A stretch of DNA of 64,000 bases from Paracoccaceae bacterium (GTDB taxonomy: Bacteria; Pseudomonadota; Alphaproteobacteria; Rhodobacterales; Rhodobacteraceae), in NCBI GenBank assembly GCA_017510335.1, contig JAFWNM010000007.1:173439-237438 (forward strand), read 5' to 3'. Positions within the stretch are counted from its first letter, which is position 1; each line of letters opens with the position of its first letter. The position numbers and the translations under genes are program-made. Under the pieces are notes generated by a model. The model saw only the letters and a program-made list of their open reading frames with translations, had not been told where the DNA came from and did not search any database. Positions 7,815 through 15,719 of this stretch are shown piece after piece.

Positions 7815-8758
7815 GCCAGTAGGTTCGATCCGCAAAGAACCGCGCGCAACCGCGCCAGTTCGGGTTCTGTCAATTGCCGCATCGGACGGCGGACAGTGTC
7901 ATGCGGGATGTGGCCCATCAGTTTCAGGCACGCTTTCAGGCGCGCTGTTGCCAGATTGCCGGGTGTGTCACGGTATATCGCAACTGACAGTGCATACAGG
8001 TCTTCGTGACAGGCCCGCGCGGCCACCCAGTCCCCCGCCTGCGCGGCAGCGCATAGCGCAACGATGGTTTCGGGAATGATTGCCGCCAGCGACACCTGAC
8101 TGCCATGCGACCCAATCAGATAGCTTGTCAGCAAATGTTCGTCCCCTGATCCCAGCACCGCCACATCAGGGCGCAGGGCGGCTGTCAGGCGCCATGTGTT
8201 TTCATAGGCGGCAACTTCCCAGCTGCCTTCCTTGATGGCGGTTATGGCGCTGATCTCTTGCAAAAGCGCCGTCATCACCGTGTCGGGATAAGACATCGGC
8301 CCAGCGGTGACAGGGGCCTTGTAAACCACCAAGGGCAGGTCAACTGCCGCCGCAATGGCCGCGTGATGGCCCAGGACAATATCCTTGTCAGCGCCCCCGG
8401 CCCAATGATTGGGGGGAAACACCAACAGCGCATCTGCCCCCGCCTGCGCGGATACGCGCGCTTCGTCAATGGCGGCGGCGGTCGATTCAGCCGTCACGCC
8501 GGCGGTAATGAAGGTGGACCGCGCCGTATTGGCGCGCGCAATCGTGATGACCTGCGCGCGTTCGTCCTGCGTCAGAAAATGCCCTTCGCCCGCATGACCG
8601 TTCAGCAACAGCCCCTTGATACCCGGCGTGTCGCAGGTTTGCGCCAGATGGGCCGCCAGGGCCTGCGTGTCAATACGCCCGTCCATGTCCATCGGGCAGA
8701 CTGTGGCCGCGTGAATGCCCCAATGGACGACAGGGTTTGTTGGTGGAACGTTACTCAC
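7811..8758 (-). CDS. DapA-family aldolase/deaminase (class I lyase)
   Basis: A 315-residue TIM-barrel enzyme of the dihydrodipicolinate synthase/N-acetylneuraminate lyase family. It has the catalytic tyrosine in VVYKAP and the Schiff-base lysine in AITAIKEGSWE, plus GLLLNGHAGEG in the position of the usual GTTGE loop. Such enzymes cleave, condense or deaminate 2-oxo acids. Next to a trimeric amino-acid dehydrogenase, related members act as deaminases in D-hydroxyproline catabolism. The start is a GTG at 8758, eight bases inside the upstream dehydrogenase gene. The exact substrate is not determined. Confidence 0.82.
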   Translation of the reverse strand: MSNVPPTNPVVHWGIHAATVCPMDMDGRIDTQALAAHLAQTCDTPGIKGLLLNGHAGEGHFLTQDERAQVITIARANTARSTFITAGVTAESTAAAIDEARVSAQAGADALLVFPPNHWAGGADKDIVLGHHAAIAAAVDLPLVVYKAPVTAGPMSYPDTVMTALLQEISAITAIKEGSWEVAAYENTWRLTAALRPDVAVLGSGDEHLLTSYLIGSHGSQVSLAAIIPETIVALCAAAQAGDWVAARACHEDLYALSVAIYRDTPGNLATARLKACLKLMGHIPHDTVRRPMRQLTEPELARLRAVLCGSNLLA

Positions 8759-9893
8759 GACGATGTCCTTGCGTTTTGGTGTCAGTGCCGGGCTGCGCCA
8801 GCAGCCGGTCAATGGGGAAAAGCGGCATCTCTGGCTCTTGCCCGAGGATGGCTTGCGTGATGCAGCGCGCCATATACGGCGCGCTTGTATAGCCCGAATG
8901 CACGGACCCGCAGACCCATGCGCCATCAAATCCGGGAACCGGCCCGACAGCGGGCAGCGCATCGGCGGTTTCGGCCTCGAAGCCGGTCCAACTGCGCACA
9001 ATGCGCGTGGACCCAAGGCCGGGAATGGCATGCATGGCCAGACGCACATTGCCAATCAGGCTGCTGTGGCGGACAGAATGGGTGTTGGATGTCCTGTTAC
9101 CAATGCCCTGCCACCCGCCACCTATGACAACAGTGCCATGCGGGTATTGCTTCAGCGACAACAGGCCGCTTGCAATGCCCACCACTGTGCGCATGACAGG
9201 GGGCATGCGTTCGGTCACGGCCAGTTGGTTGATCAGCGTTTTGATCGGCAGGTTGACGCCCAGCCAGCCCAGCATCGGTTCCAGCCAGACCCCGCCTGCG
9301 AACACCACCTGCCGGGCGCGCAGCGTTTCATTCGCCAGATGCACGCTATACCCCCCCGCCGACGGGTCCACAGTTTGCACGGTGGTATATTCGCGCAGCT
9401 CCACCCCTTCCGCGACCAGCGCGCGGCGAAAGGCAAGGCCGGTCAGATAGGCATTGGCAAACCCGTCAATCGTGCAATGGCTGGCCATGCGTATGGCGGG
9501 GCTGACACCGGGTTCAATCTGGCGGGCCTGTTGCGGGGTGACAAGCCGGATGGGGGCACCCGCCGCGCGCCGCGCGTCCGCGCGTTCCGACAACAAGGCT
9601 TCCTCGGCCTCGGTAAAGGCCAGCGACAGCCCTTCGCAGGACACCACGCCCACATCATGACCCAGCCATTCCGGCGCACGCACCCACATGTCATGCGCCC
9701 GCAACGCATAGGGAATCAGCGCCGCGCGCGTCATTTGCATGGTCAGCGTGCCCGCATTTGTCCCCGACGCCCCGCGCGCCAGCGCGTCGCGTTCAACCAA
9801 TGTGACCCGCATGCCCCCGCGTGCGGCAAACAGCGCAATCGCGGCCCCATGCACGCCGCCGCCAATAACGACAAGATCCACCCCCCCTGTCAT
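8751..9893 (-). CDS. FAD-dependent amino-acid dehydrogenase, catalytic (HcnC/DadA-like) subunit
   Basis: A 380-residue DAO-type flavoprotein. The N-terminal Rossmann motif LVVIGGGVHGAAIALFAARG is followed by VERDALARGASGTNAG; the C-terminal GFDGAWVCGSVHSGYTSAP closes the FAD site. It matches the catalytic subunit of heterotrimeric dehydrogenases (HcnABC, octopine/nopaline oxidase and D-hydroxyproline dehydrogenase types), which oxidise the C-N bond of glycine, opines or D-imino acids. ATGA overlap with the second flavoprotein subunit fixes the start at 9893. Together with the two upstream genes it makes the full complex. Confidence 0.85.
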   Translation of the reverse strand: MTGGVDLVVIGGGVHGAAIALFAARGGMRVTLVERDALARGASGTNAGTLTMQMTRAALIPYALRAHDMWVRAPEWLGHDVGVVSCEGLSLAFTEAEEALLSERADARRAAGAPIRLVTPQQARQIEPGVSPAIRMASHCTIDGFANAYLTGLAFRRALVAEGVELREYTTVQTVDPSAGGYSVHLANETLRARQVVFAGGVWLEPMLGWLGVNLPIKTLINQLAVTERMPPVMRTVVGIASGLLSLKQYPHGTVVIGGGWQGIGNRTSNTHSVRHSSLIGNVRLAMHAIPGLGSTRIVRSWTGFEAETADALPAVGPVPGFDGAWVCGSVHSGYTSAPYMARCITQAILGQEPEMPLFPIDRLLAQPGTDTKTQGHRRE

Positions 9894-11290
9894 AGCGGGG
9901 CCGGTTTCGGAACAGGGATGTCTGCATAGTCGAACTGGCCCGCCAGTTGGGCCACCGCGACCGGGTGCAGGGGGCTGCGCGGTGTCAGGACATCGCCACC
10001 GGGTTTCGTGCCCGGGCTGGTGCGCAGCAGGGCGGCTGCATTGGCACCACACATGCGGCCCTGACATGGCCCCATGCCCAGGCGGGTAAAATGCTTCAGT
10101 TGGTTCGCGTCTTGCGCCCCGTCCGCGATTGCGCCGCGCACGGCGCCGACGGTCACATCCTCGCACCGGCACAGAACCACATCATCCGCCAGACCGGCAA
10201 TCCGCGCATCGTCCACCTGCATCAAGCTGCAAGACGCATCTGCGAAACGGTCCATACGGCGCGGCGTTTTTGCAGGTGCCGCACTGAGCGCGCAGCCCGC
10301 ATCGCGGGCAATGGCAAGGCCCGTTCGGGTGCCCTGGGCGGCTGCCGGCAAGGCCCCGCGAATGCGCCCCGCATCCCCAGCGACATACAGTCCGGGAATT
10401 TTGCAGCGCCCTTCGTCATCTGCCTCTATGCGCCAGCCCGTTAGGGGGTCTGGCCTGCGTCTGGCCCCCAGAAGGCGCAAAATCTCGTCCCCGGGCACCA
10501 GACTGTTGCCCACAAAAGCGGTGTCCACTTCGAACATCCGGGGGGTGCCGCCGCCAACCGGGGTAACGTGAACAGCGCCCAAAGCGCCTGCATCATTCGC
10601 TTCAGCGCGGGAAATCGCGTGTTTTCGCAGGATGGGCACGCCCGCAAGCGCCAGTTTCGCCTGCCATGTCAGCCCCTGTCGCAGGGATGGCAGGTGCCCG
10701 ACAAAGCCACGCAACGCCTGGACCCAACGCCCAAGGCCGTTGAAATCCACCACCGCGACAGGGGCCTTGCCAAGTTTCAGCGCTTTTGCGGCCACAGCGA
10801 CCAGCAACGGGCCTTGGCCCGCCACCAGAATTCTGCGCCCGGGCAGGAAGTTTTCGGATTTCAGCAAAACAGTTGCCGCCGCCAGCCCGAAAACCCCCGG
10901 CAAGGTCCATCCCGCGAATGGCACAACGCGTTCCTGCGCGCCGGTGGCAACCAGAAGCCTGCGGGTGCCAATCAGTTCCGGCCCCTGTGGGCTGGCAATT
11001 GCAACCTCGAATCCGTCTTGGGTTGCTGCGACTGACCAAACGACAGTTTGTGCCCGCAACGCAACGCCCGCTTGCGCGACCTGCGCGCGCAGATGGTTGC
11101 CCCGTGTAAGGTCCGGGTCCGGGGGCGGATGGGTGCCCGCTGCGGGCGCGCGCCAGACTTGCCCGCCGGGGTGTGCGGCTTCGTCAACAAGCACCACATC
11201 AAGGCCCGCGCCCGCCGCCGACAGGGCCGCATTGGCCCCCGCTGGCCCCGCGCCTATGATGATCAGGTCATGGAAGGGGGCCGCGCTCAT
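9890..11290 (-). CDS. FAD/NAD(P)-binding electron-transfer subunit with C-terminal [2Fe-2S] (HcnB-like)
   Basis: A 466-residue subunit. The N-terminal LIIIGAGPAGANAALSAAGA binds a flavin; a second dinucleotide-binding motif is in RRILVAGQGPLLVAVAAKA near residue 160; GLYVAGDAGRIRGALPAAAQG is the conserved C-terminal FAD contact. A BFD-like iron-sulphur domain follows, with cysteines in VLCRCEDVT and GPCQGRMCG. This is the layout of HcnB/OoxA-type subunits that carry electrons from the catalytic flavoprotein toward quinone. ATGA overlaps lie on both sides (with the 2Fe-2S gene and the catalytic subunit). Confidence 0.85.
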   Translation of the reverse strand: MSAAPFHDLIIIGAGPAGANAALSAAGAGLDVVLVDEAAHPGGQVWRAPAAGTHPPPDPDLTRGNHLRAQVAQAGVALRAQTVVWSVAATQDGFEVAIASPQGPELIGTRRLLVATGAQERVVPFAGWTLPGVFGLAAATVLLKSENFLPGRRILVAGQGPLLVAVAAKALKLGKAPVAVVDFNGLGRWVQALRGFVGHLPSLRQGLTWQAKLALAGVPILRKHAISRAEANDAGALGAVHVTPVGGGTPRMFEVDTAFVGNSLVPGDEILRLLGARRRPDPLTGWRIEADDEGRCKIPGLYVAGDAGRIRGALPAAAQGTRTGLAIARDAGCALSAAPAKTPRRMDRFADASCSLMQVDDARIAGLADDVVLCRCEDVTVGAVRGAIADGAQDANQLKHFTRLGMGPCQGRMCGANAAALLRTSPGTKPGGDVLTPRSPLHPVAVAQLAGQFDYADIPVPKPAPL

Positions 11291-11547
11291 CCGGCCGATG
11301 CCCCGGCAAGAACCACGCACATGCCATCGCGCACGACAGTTTGACAGGCGCGCTGGATGTGGCCGTCAATCATGATCGCGCATTCCTGACAGGCCCCCAT
11401 CAGGCAAAACGCCCCGCGCGGGGCGCGTCGCGCAGGGCTGGTGCGGAACTGATAGATGTCCTGCGCCAGCAGGGCTGCGGCAACACTCATCCCCGCGCGG
11501 CAGGCCAGCGGACGTTGATTCACAGTGATCTGTATCGCATCGGTCAT
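11287..11547 (-). CDS. [2Fe-2S] ferredoxin-like subunit (HcnA-like)
   Basis: An 86-residue protein with a ferredoxin-fold cluster motif: cysteines in CLMGACQEC and a fourth in QRAC, the C-x4-C-x2-C-x11-C spacing of HcnA-type small subunits. It is the first gene of the minus-strand operon and completes the alpha-beta-gamma dehydrogenase. The ATG at 11547 is chosen because homologues start about ten residues before the first beta strand (ITVNQRP); the frame is open further upstream through the operator. Operator-like site C lies 15 bp upstream of this start. Confidence 0.85.
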   Translation of the reverse strand: MTDAIQITVNQRPLACRAGMSVAAALLAQDIYQFRTSPARRAPRGAFCLMGACQECAIMIDGHIQRACQTVVRDGMCVVLAGASAG

Positions 11548-11561
11548 GGGGCCTCGGATGT

Positions 11562-11581
11562 TAGTACACTGTTTGTATACC
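11562..11581 (-). promoter_or_regulatory. Operator-like site C (ATAC-N5-GTGT)
   Basis: On the minus strand, GGTATACAAACAGTGTACTA aligns with sites A and B near 3767 and 3877. It lies 15 bp upstream of the 2Fe-2S subunit start, the same position as site B has at the other end of the island. This ties the minus-strand dehydrogenase operon to the GntR regulator encoded at 6294 (inference). Confidence 0.65.
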
Positions 11582-11699
11582 GAACCCCTGTTGTGTTGCA
11601 ACCGGATTCGGTCCTGCCCACCCTTGCGCAAACTGGCGACCGCGGGCGGGCCTGTCTGCGCCGCGCGCGCCGCTTTGGTCCGCAACACCCCGGAATGGT

Positions 11700-11981
11700 T
11701 TACGGGTCGGTGTCGTGCAATGCAGCGGGTTCCAGCCCCAGCGCGGTAAGCGCTGACAGACCACATGGGCCAGCCAGAATCGTGGTGATGGCCGGGTTGG
11801 CGGACGGGGGCGGGTCGGTTTGTTCCTGGTCCGAGGCAAGCCATGCGCCCGGTGGCGCGTCCGGTTGCAGCCCCGATGCAACGCGATACAGATTGCCCTG
11901 ACGATCCGCCCACAGCGGCGAGTCGGCGTCGGTCAGTTCGGGGGGGTGGTTTGCCGGTTCTGCAATTGTCACTCTGAACAT
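11700..11981 (-). CDS. Small hypothetical protein after GTA spike genes
   Basis: A 93-residue acidic, proline-rich protein of unknown function, without signal peptide or membrane segment. It has a good ribosome site (AAAGGACACACC before the ATG at 11981) and follows the spike fibre gene by 30 bp on the same strand, so it is probably co-transcribed. The segment SPLWADRQGNLYRV suggests a short beta-hairpin. It may be a spike-associated or chaperone protein, but nothing in the sequence proves this. Confidence 0.6.
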   Translation of the reverse strand: MFRVTIAEPANHPPELTDADSPLWADRQGNLYRVASGLQPDAPPGAWLASDQEQTDPPPSANPAITTILAGPCGLSALTALGLEPAALHDTDP

Positions 11982-12011
11982 GGTGTGTCCTTTTTCTTCG
12001 GATGGGGTGGG

Positions 12012-13361
12012 TCAGATGGACAGCGCGGCCTTCGTGGCCAGCCATGCCTGCAGGGTCATGCGTTCGGGCCCTGACAGCGCGCGCGGGATCAGCGCGCCCG
12101 CATAGAACCGCCCGCTGGAATAGGCACTGCCGGCGTTGAAAATATGCGACAGTCCCGTAAGGGGGGACAGGCTGCCTGCAAGCGTGCTGATGGTCGCGGT
12201 TTGCCCGCTTCGCCATGCCTGTGGGGCGGCTGGTCCGTCGATTTGCACAATATCAACCTGTCTGCCCTGAACAGATTGCGTGGAAAAATCCGCCTGATTG
12301 TCGACGGCCTGATTGCGCCAGCGCAGACCACTGGACACAGTTTTGGTAAAGCGCCCTGTGCCGCCGAAAATGATCCCCTCGTTGGGGGCGGCGGGCAGGA
12401 ACGCAATGTCATGCGCGGCCGCAAGCATATAGGATGTCTGGCCCCCGAAAGGGGTTGCGAATGCCAGCCGGTCATCCACCCCGTCAAAACCCAGATATTG
12501 CACATCATCCTGTCCGGCTTCGGTCACGTCAAACCCGTTTGCAGCCGTGATCTGCACGGCACTCGGTTCGCTGGCCTGTTCCAGCTGCGGCGCCGATATG
12601 TCCAGCACTGTGTCGATTGCGCCGCCTGACAGGGACAATTGCAACAAGATACGCGTGTTGGTAATGCCAGCGCCAGACAATACGCCCGTAGCCGCGCGCC
12701 GCAAATCATCTGCCAGGCTGTCCAGAAAATTGCCGCCATTGGTTCCGCCCAGAAACCCGGTTGTGCTGAAATGGGTGTTGATGATTGACGCGCCTGTAAT
12801 GTTTGCCGTGCTGCCGCCGACCATCTGCACCCAGGCTGAACCTGACCATGTTTGCCCTGTCGCGCTGGAAACCGATGCGGGGGGCGTGAAGTTGATCTGC
12901 ATGTTGCCGGTGGGGGTGCCGCTTAATCTGATGCGGGTGTTCGGCCTGCCATTTTTCGGCGCAATCGAGAGCACCTCGACCGCGCTGTTGGGTATGTTGG
13001 AAATGCCCCATGCGGCGGGCAGTGCCCCCCCCGCGCCCAATACGCCGGTTGCAGCGCCATCCATGCGGGTGTTGGGCAGGCGGTTGCGCAACCCCGATGC
13101 GGGGTGGCGGCCAAATGTCGGGCGGCTGTTGGGCGCGCTTTGGGTCGCGTGCAGGCCCAGCCCCGACTGGTCGTGCAGGCATGCGACGCTTTGGCCAGGT
13201 GTGGTAACGGGCAGGGTGCCCGCGACATCCTGAAACGCCCCTGTATCAGCAGAAAACACCGCGCCTTGTGACTGGTGTGTGAACAACAGTTGTGGCCGCC
13301 ACCGTCCTTTGCGGTGCCATGCCGGCATATTGTGCAGGTTTACCGACAGCCCCAGTTTCAT
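12012..13361 (-). CDS. ghsB: GTA head-spike fibre protein (GhsB/Rcc01080-like)
   Basis: A 449-residue beta-rich protein. It starts with MKLGLSVNLHNMPAWHRKG; the middle, with repeated G/T/N-rich strands and the pair NTRIRLSG / NTRILLQLSLSG, looks like a fibre or carbohydrate-binding jelly-roll; the C-terminal third (DVQYLGFDGVDDRL, YSSGRFYAGALIPRAL) looks like a concanavalin/LamG-like fold. Its overlap with the preceding spike-base gene (ATGA) makes it the counterpart of Rhodobacter capsulatus Rcc01080, the head fibre by which GTA particles bind the capsule of recipient cells. Assignment rests on the neighbour and overall build. Confidence 0.72.
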   Translation of the reverse strand: MKLGLSVNLHNMPAWHRKGRWRPQLLFTHQSQGAVFSADTGAFQDVAGTLPVTTPGQSVACLHDQSGLGLHATQSAPNSRPTFGRHPASGLRNRLPNTRMDGAATGVLGAGGALPAAWGISNIPNSAVEVLSIAPKNGRPNTRIRLSGTPTGNMQINFTPPASVSSATGQTWSGSAWVQMVGGSTANITGASIINTHFSTTGFLGGTNGGNFLDSLADDLRRAATGVLSGAGITNTRILLQLSLSGGAIDTVLDISAPQLEQASEPSAVQITAANGFDVTEAGQDDVQYLGFDGVDDRLAFATPFGGQTSYMLAAAHDIAFLPAAPNEGIIFGGTGRFTKTVSSGLRWRNQAVDNQADFSTQSVQGRQVDIVQIDGPAAPQAWRSGQTATISTLAGSLSPLTGLSHIFNAGSAYSSGRFYAGALIPRALSGPERMTLQAWLATKAALSI

Positions 13362-13621
13362 GCGACCACCAATGCATGAATGCCGCCCGCTGTGGTGCCG
13401 GTTGCCAGCACGCCCCGCACGCCCACAGGCAGCAACGCCAGATCCCCGACAACCACAGTGCGGGTTTCGTTACGAATGGTGCGTATGACAAGTGTTCCGC
13501 CGGTTTCGACATACAGCGCCGAGGCGGGAAACGCCAAATCCGCTGCATCATCCGGGGTGACGGGCAGAAGATCAGTGGCAGGGCCTGCAGCGGTCAGGGC
13601 GTGTGATTTGAAAATGTCCAT
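13358..13621 (-). CDS. ghsA: GTA head-spike base protein (GhsA/Rcc01079 family)
   Basis: An 87-residue protein that fits the Rcc01079 spike-base family: a short N-terminus, VTPDDAADLAFPASALYVE, a beta strand pair with GGTLVIRTI, LLPVGVRGVLATGTTAGGI, and a hydrophobic end. In R. capsulatus this protein anchors head fibres at the capsid vertices of the gene transfer agent. The start at 13621 has an AAGGA box 8 bp upstream. It is first in the three-gene unit. No other GTA gene is in the window, in line with the spike genes lying apart from the main GTA cluster. Confidence 0.8.
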   Translation of the reverse strand: MDIFKSHALTAAGPATDLLPVTPDDAADLAFPASALYVETGGTLVIRTIRNETRTVVVGDLALLPVGVRGVLATGTTAGGIHALVVA

Positions 13622-13924
13622 GATGGTGTCCTTGTTCAAACTGTTTTGGGGCAATCCCGCCCCGTTGGCCGGGCCTGAGACGTGTTGCATCATGCCAGTC
13701 AGGGTTTTGAATTCGCCTAAGACAGCGCGCGGCACGCCCGCAACAGCCCGAATTTTAGGGCGTTTGCACTGCTGCGCCCTGTGTGGTCGACCGTGTCATT
13801 GACAAGCAGGGCTGAATTCTGAAAGGAAACAGCATCAGGTTCACAAAAGCGCAGGGACATGGTGGGGCAGGGTCATGGATCGCCCCCGCTGCCCCCGCCA
13901 CCCTTGCCGGAATTTGGAGCAAAC
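13622..13924. other. Divergent intergenic region between ghsA and pxpB
   Basis: About 300 bp without a supported gene. It must hold the promoters of the spike operon (leftward) and the pxp operon (rightward). I looked for paired TTAA half-sites of the CtrA type expected for GTA control and saw none. A GGAG ribosome site for pxpB lies near its right end. Confidence 0.5.
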
Positions 13925-14683
13925 ATGCCCCCGCGCCCCCCTTCCGATTGGCCGGTCATTCGCACAGTCGGTGTGGATGGCATGTTGGTCAGCTTTGGCG
14001 ACCGGCTAAGCGAGGGGGCAAACCGTGCCGCGCTGGCCTTTCGTGCCGCACTGGATGGCGCGCCCGTGCCGGGACAGGAAGAAACCTCGACTTCGCTGGC
14101 ATCTGTCTATGTGCGGTTCGATTTGCGCGGTTCGGATCATGCGGCGGTGCATTCTGCCCTGACAAAGTTGCTGGCCCAGCGCGACTGGTTTGATGCCGCC
14201 TTGCCACACGGGCGCAAACGCTGGCGCGTGCCCGCTGTTTTCGGCACTGCGCTTGCCCCGCAACTGTCTGAAGCCGCCGCTTTGGCAGGGCTGTCCCCGG
14301 ATGAGGCAATCCGCAGCATTTGCGCGACCCCCTTGCGGGTTCAAACAATCGGGTTTGCGCCTGGCCAACCCTATCTTGGCGAATTGCCCCCGCACTGGGA
14401 TATTCCCCGCCAGACAGGGCTTACCCCGCGCGTGCCCGAAGGGGCGCTTGTGGTGGCCATCCGGCAAATGGTGGTGTTTTCTGTCAGCGCGCCCACTGGC
14501 TGGCGCCATGTCGGGCAGACAGCCTTGCGCCTGTTCCGGCCTGACCAGCCCGACCCTTTTTTGCTGCGTCCGGGGGATGAGGTGCAATTCGTGCCCGTAT
14601 CTGCCGAAACCCTGGACACCATGCGCCGCACCGATCCCGCTGGCGGGGCCGTGGCTGTTGCCATTGCGCAGGGGGCTGCGTGA
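13925..14683 (+). CDS. pxpB: 5-oxoprolinase subunit PxpB (KipI family)
   Basis: A 252-residue protein of the KipI/AHS1 family. PxpB, PxpC and PxpA together split 5-oxo-L-proline to glutamate with ATP. Family signatures are SLASVYVRFD, RVPAVFG, the strongly conserved GFAPGQPYLGELP and GWRHVGQTALRLF, plus PGDEVQFVPV near the C-terminus. The ATG at 13925 is taken because a GGAG box precedes it and the first beta strand (WPVIRTVGVDGMLVSFGD) follows about 10 residues later, as in homologues. The stop overlaps the start of pxpC. Confidence 0.88.
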   Translation: MPPRPPSDWPVIRTVGVDGMLVSFGDRLSEGANRAALAFRAALDGAPVPGQEETSTSLASVYVRFDLRGSDHAAVHSALTKLLAQRDWFDAALPHGRKRWRVPAVFGTALAPQLSEAAALAGLSPDEAIRSICATPLRVQTIGFAPGQPYLGELPPHWDIPRQTGLTPRVPEGALVVAIRQMVVFSVSAPTGWRHVGQTALRLFRPDQPDPFLLRPGDEVQFVPVSAETLDTMRRTDPAGGAVAVAIAQGAA

Positions 14684-15719
14684 TGGGGGGGGGCATGGCG
14701 GGCAAGATGACGCTGGAACGCGCAGGCCGGGCATCAGCATTCAGGACCAGGGGCGCAATGGGGTGCTGGCGCAGGGCCTGTCGCGTGGTGGCGCGGCCGA
14801 TCTGCTGGCGCTGGCAGAAGGGGCGGCCCTTCTGGGGCAGGATACCGGCCTTGCTGCGCTGGAAATTGCGGGCAGTTTCCTGCGCGCCACACTGGACGCG
14901 CCTGCGCGCATTGCCCTGACAGGGGCACCCATGCGGGCGGTGTGCGACGGGGCCGCGCTTGCGTGGAATGCCAGCCATGCTGTGGCCGCCGGGGCCACGC
15001 TGGACTTGTCGGGCAGTGCGGGGGGCTACAGTTACCTGCATATGGGCGGGGGAATCGTGGCACCCAAGGTGCTGGGCGCGCGCTCGGCGCATCTGGCGGC
15101 AGGCATCGGGGCCATGCTGGTGGCGGGCGATGCGCTGGAATTCGGCCCTGATGCAGGGGGGCGCGTGGGGCTGTGCCTGCCAGCGCTGCCGCGGTTTGAC
15201 GGGGGCACCTTGCGGATGGTGGAAACCCCCCAGACGGCGCTATTCCCCCCGACACAGCGCGCGCGGTTCACCGAGACAGTCTTTCGCAAGGATGCGCGTG
15301 CCAATCGCATGGGCCAGCGGCTGGTTTGTGACGGGGCAGGGTTCGGGGCCGAAACGGGCCTGAGCATCCTGTCCGAAATCATCGTGCTCGGCGACATCCA
15401 GATCACGGGCGACGGGGCGCCTTTTGTGCTGCTGTGCGAATGCCAGACAACGGGCGGCTATCCGCGTATCGGCACGGTGCTGCCTTGTGATATTGCGCGG
15501 CTGGTGCAGGCCCCGGCAGGGGCGGCGCTGCGTTTCAGCTTTGTGTCGCTGGAAGATGCCGTCAGGCTTGAACGTCAAGAAGCCGCACGCCGCGCCGGGT
15601 TGCGCCGCACGCTGCGCCCGCTTGTGCGCGATGTGCATGCCATTGCGGACTTGCTGGCCTATCAGTTGATAAGCGGTGTAACCTGCGGGGATGAACTGGA
15701 AAGCGGGGGGGGGGCATGA
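14683..15719 (+). CDS. pxpC: 5-oxoprolinase subunit PxpC (KipA family), apparent frameshift
   Basis: Biotin-dependent-carboxyltransferase-like AHS2 protein, about 345 residues if the frame is repaired. The conserved opening is split: the ATG frame at 14683 gives MTLERAG, then the family motif PGISIQDQGRNGVLAQGL continues in another frame. Adding one C to the CC at 14727-14728 would restore the expected ERAGPGISIQDQGR. Downstream motifs are intact (GGYSYLHMGGGIV, MGQRLVCDG, TTGGYPRIGTVLPCDIARL). It is either a real lesion that would disable the gene or a base-calling error; a run of nine G just after the start is also error-prone. Confidence 0.75.

Noticed and set aside
8715-9929. A 404-codon plus-strand open frame across the dehydrogenase subunit
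   Set aside because: Antisense to the DAO-type subunit with clear FAD motifs; no plausible start or domain.
8751-11547. The three-component dehydrogenase as HcnABC hydrogen cyanide synthase
   Set aside because: The subunit layout is shared, but the operon also has DapA-type and cupin genes and lies in a hydantoin island; related D-hydroxyproline or opine dehydrogenases fit better.
11548-12216. Upstream extension of the 2Fe-2S subunit frame
   Set aside because: It runs through operator site C and over the 93-residue gene; ferredoxin-type small subunits begin near 11547.
13622-13924. CtrA binding sites upstream of the GTA spike genes
   Set aside because: No TTAA-N7-TTAA pair was found by eye.
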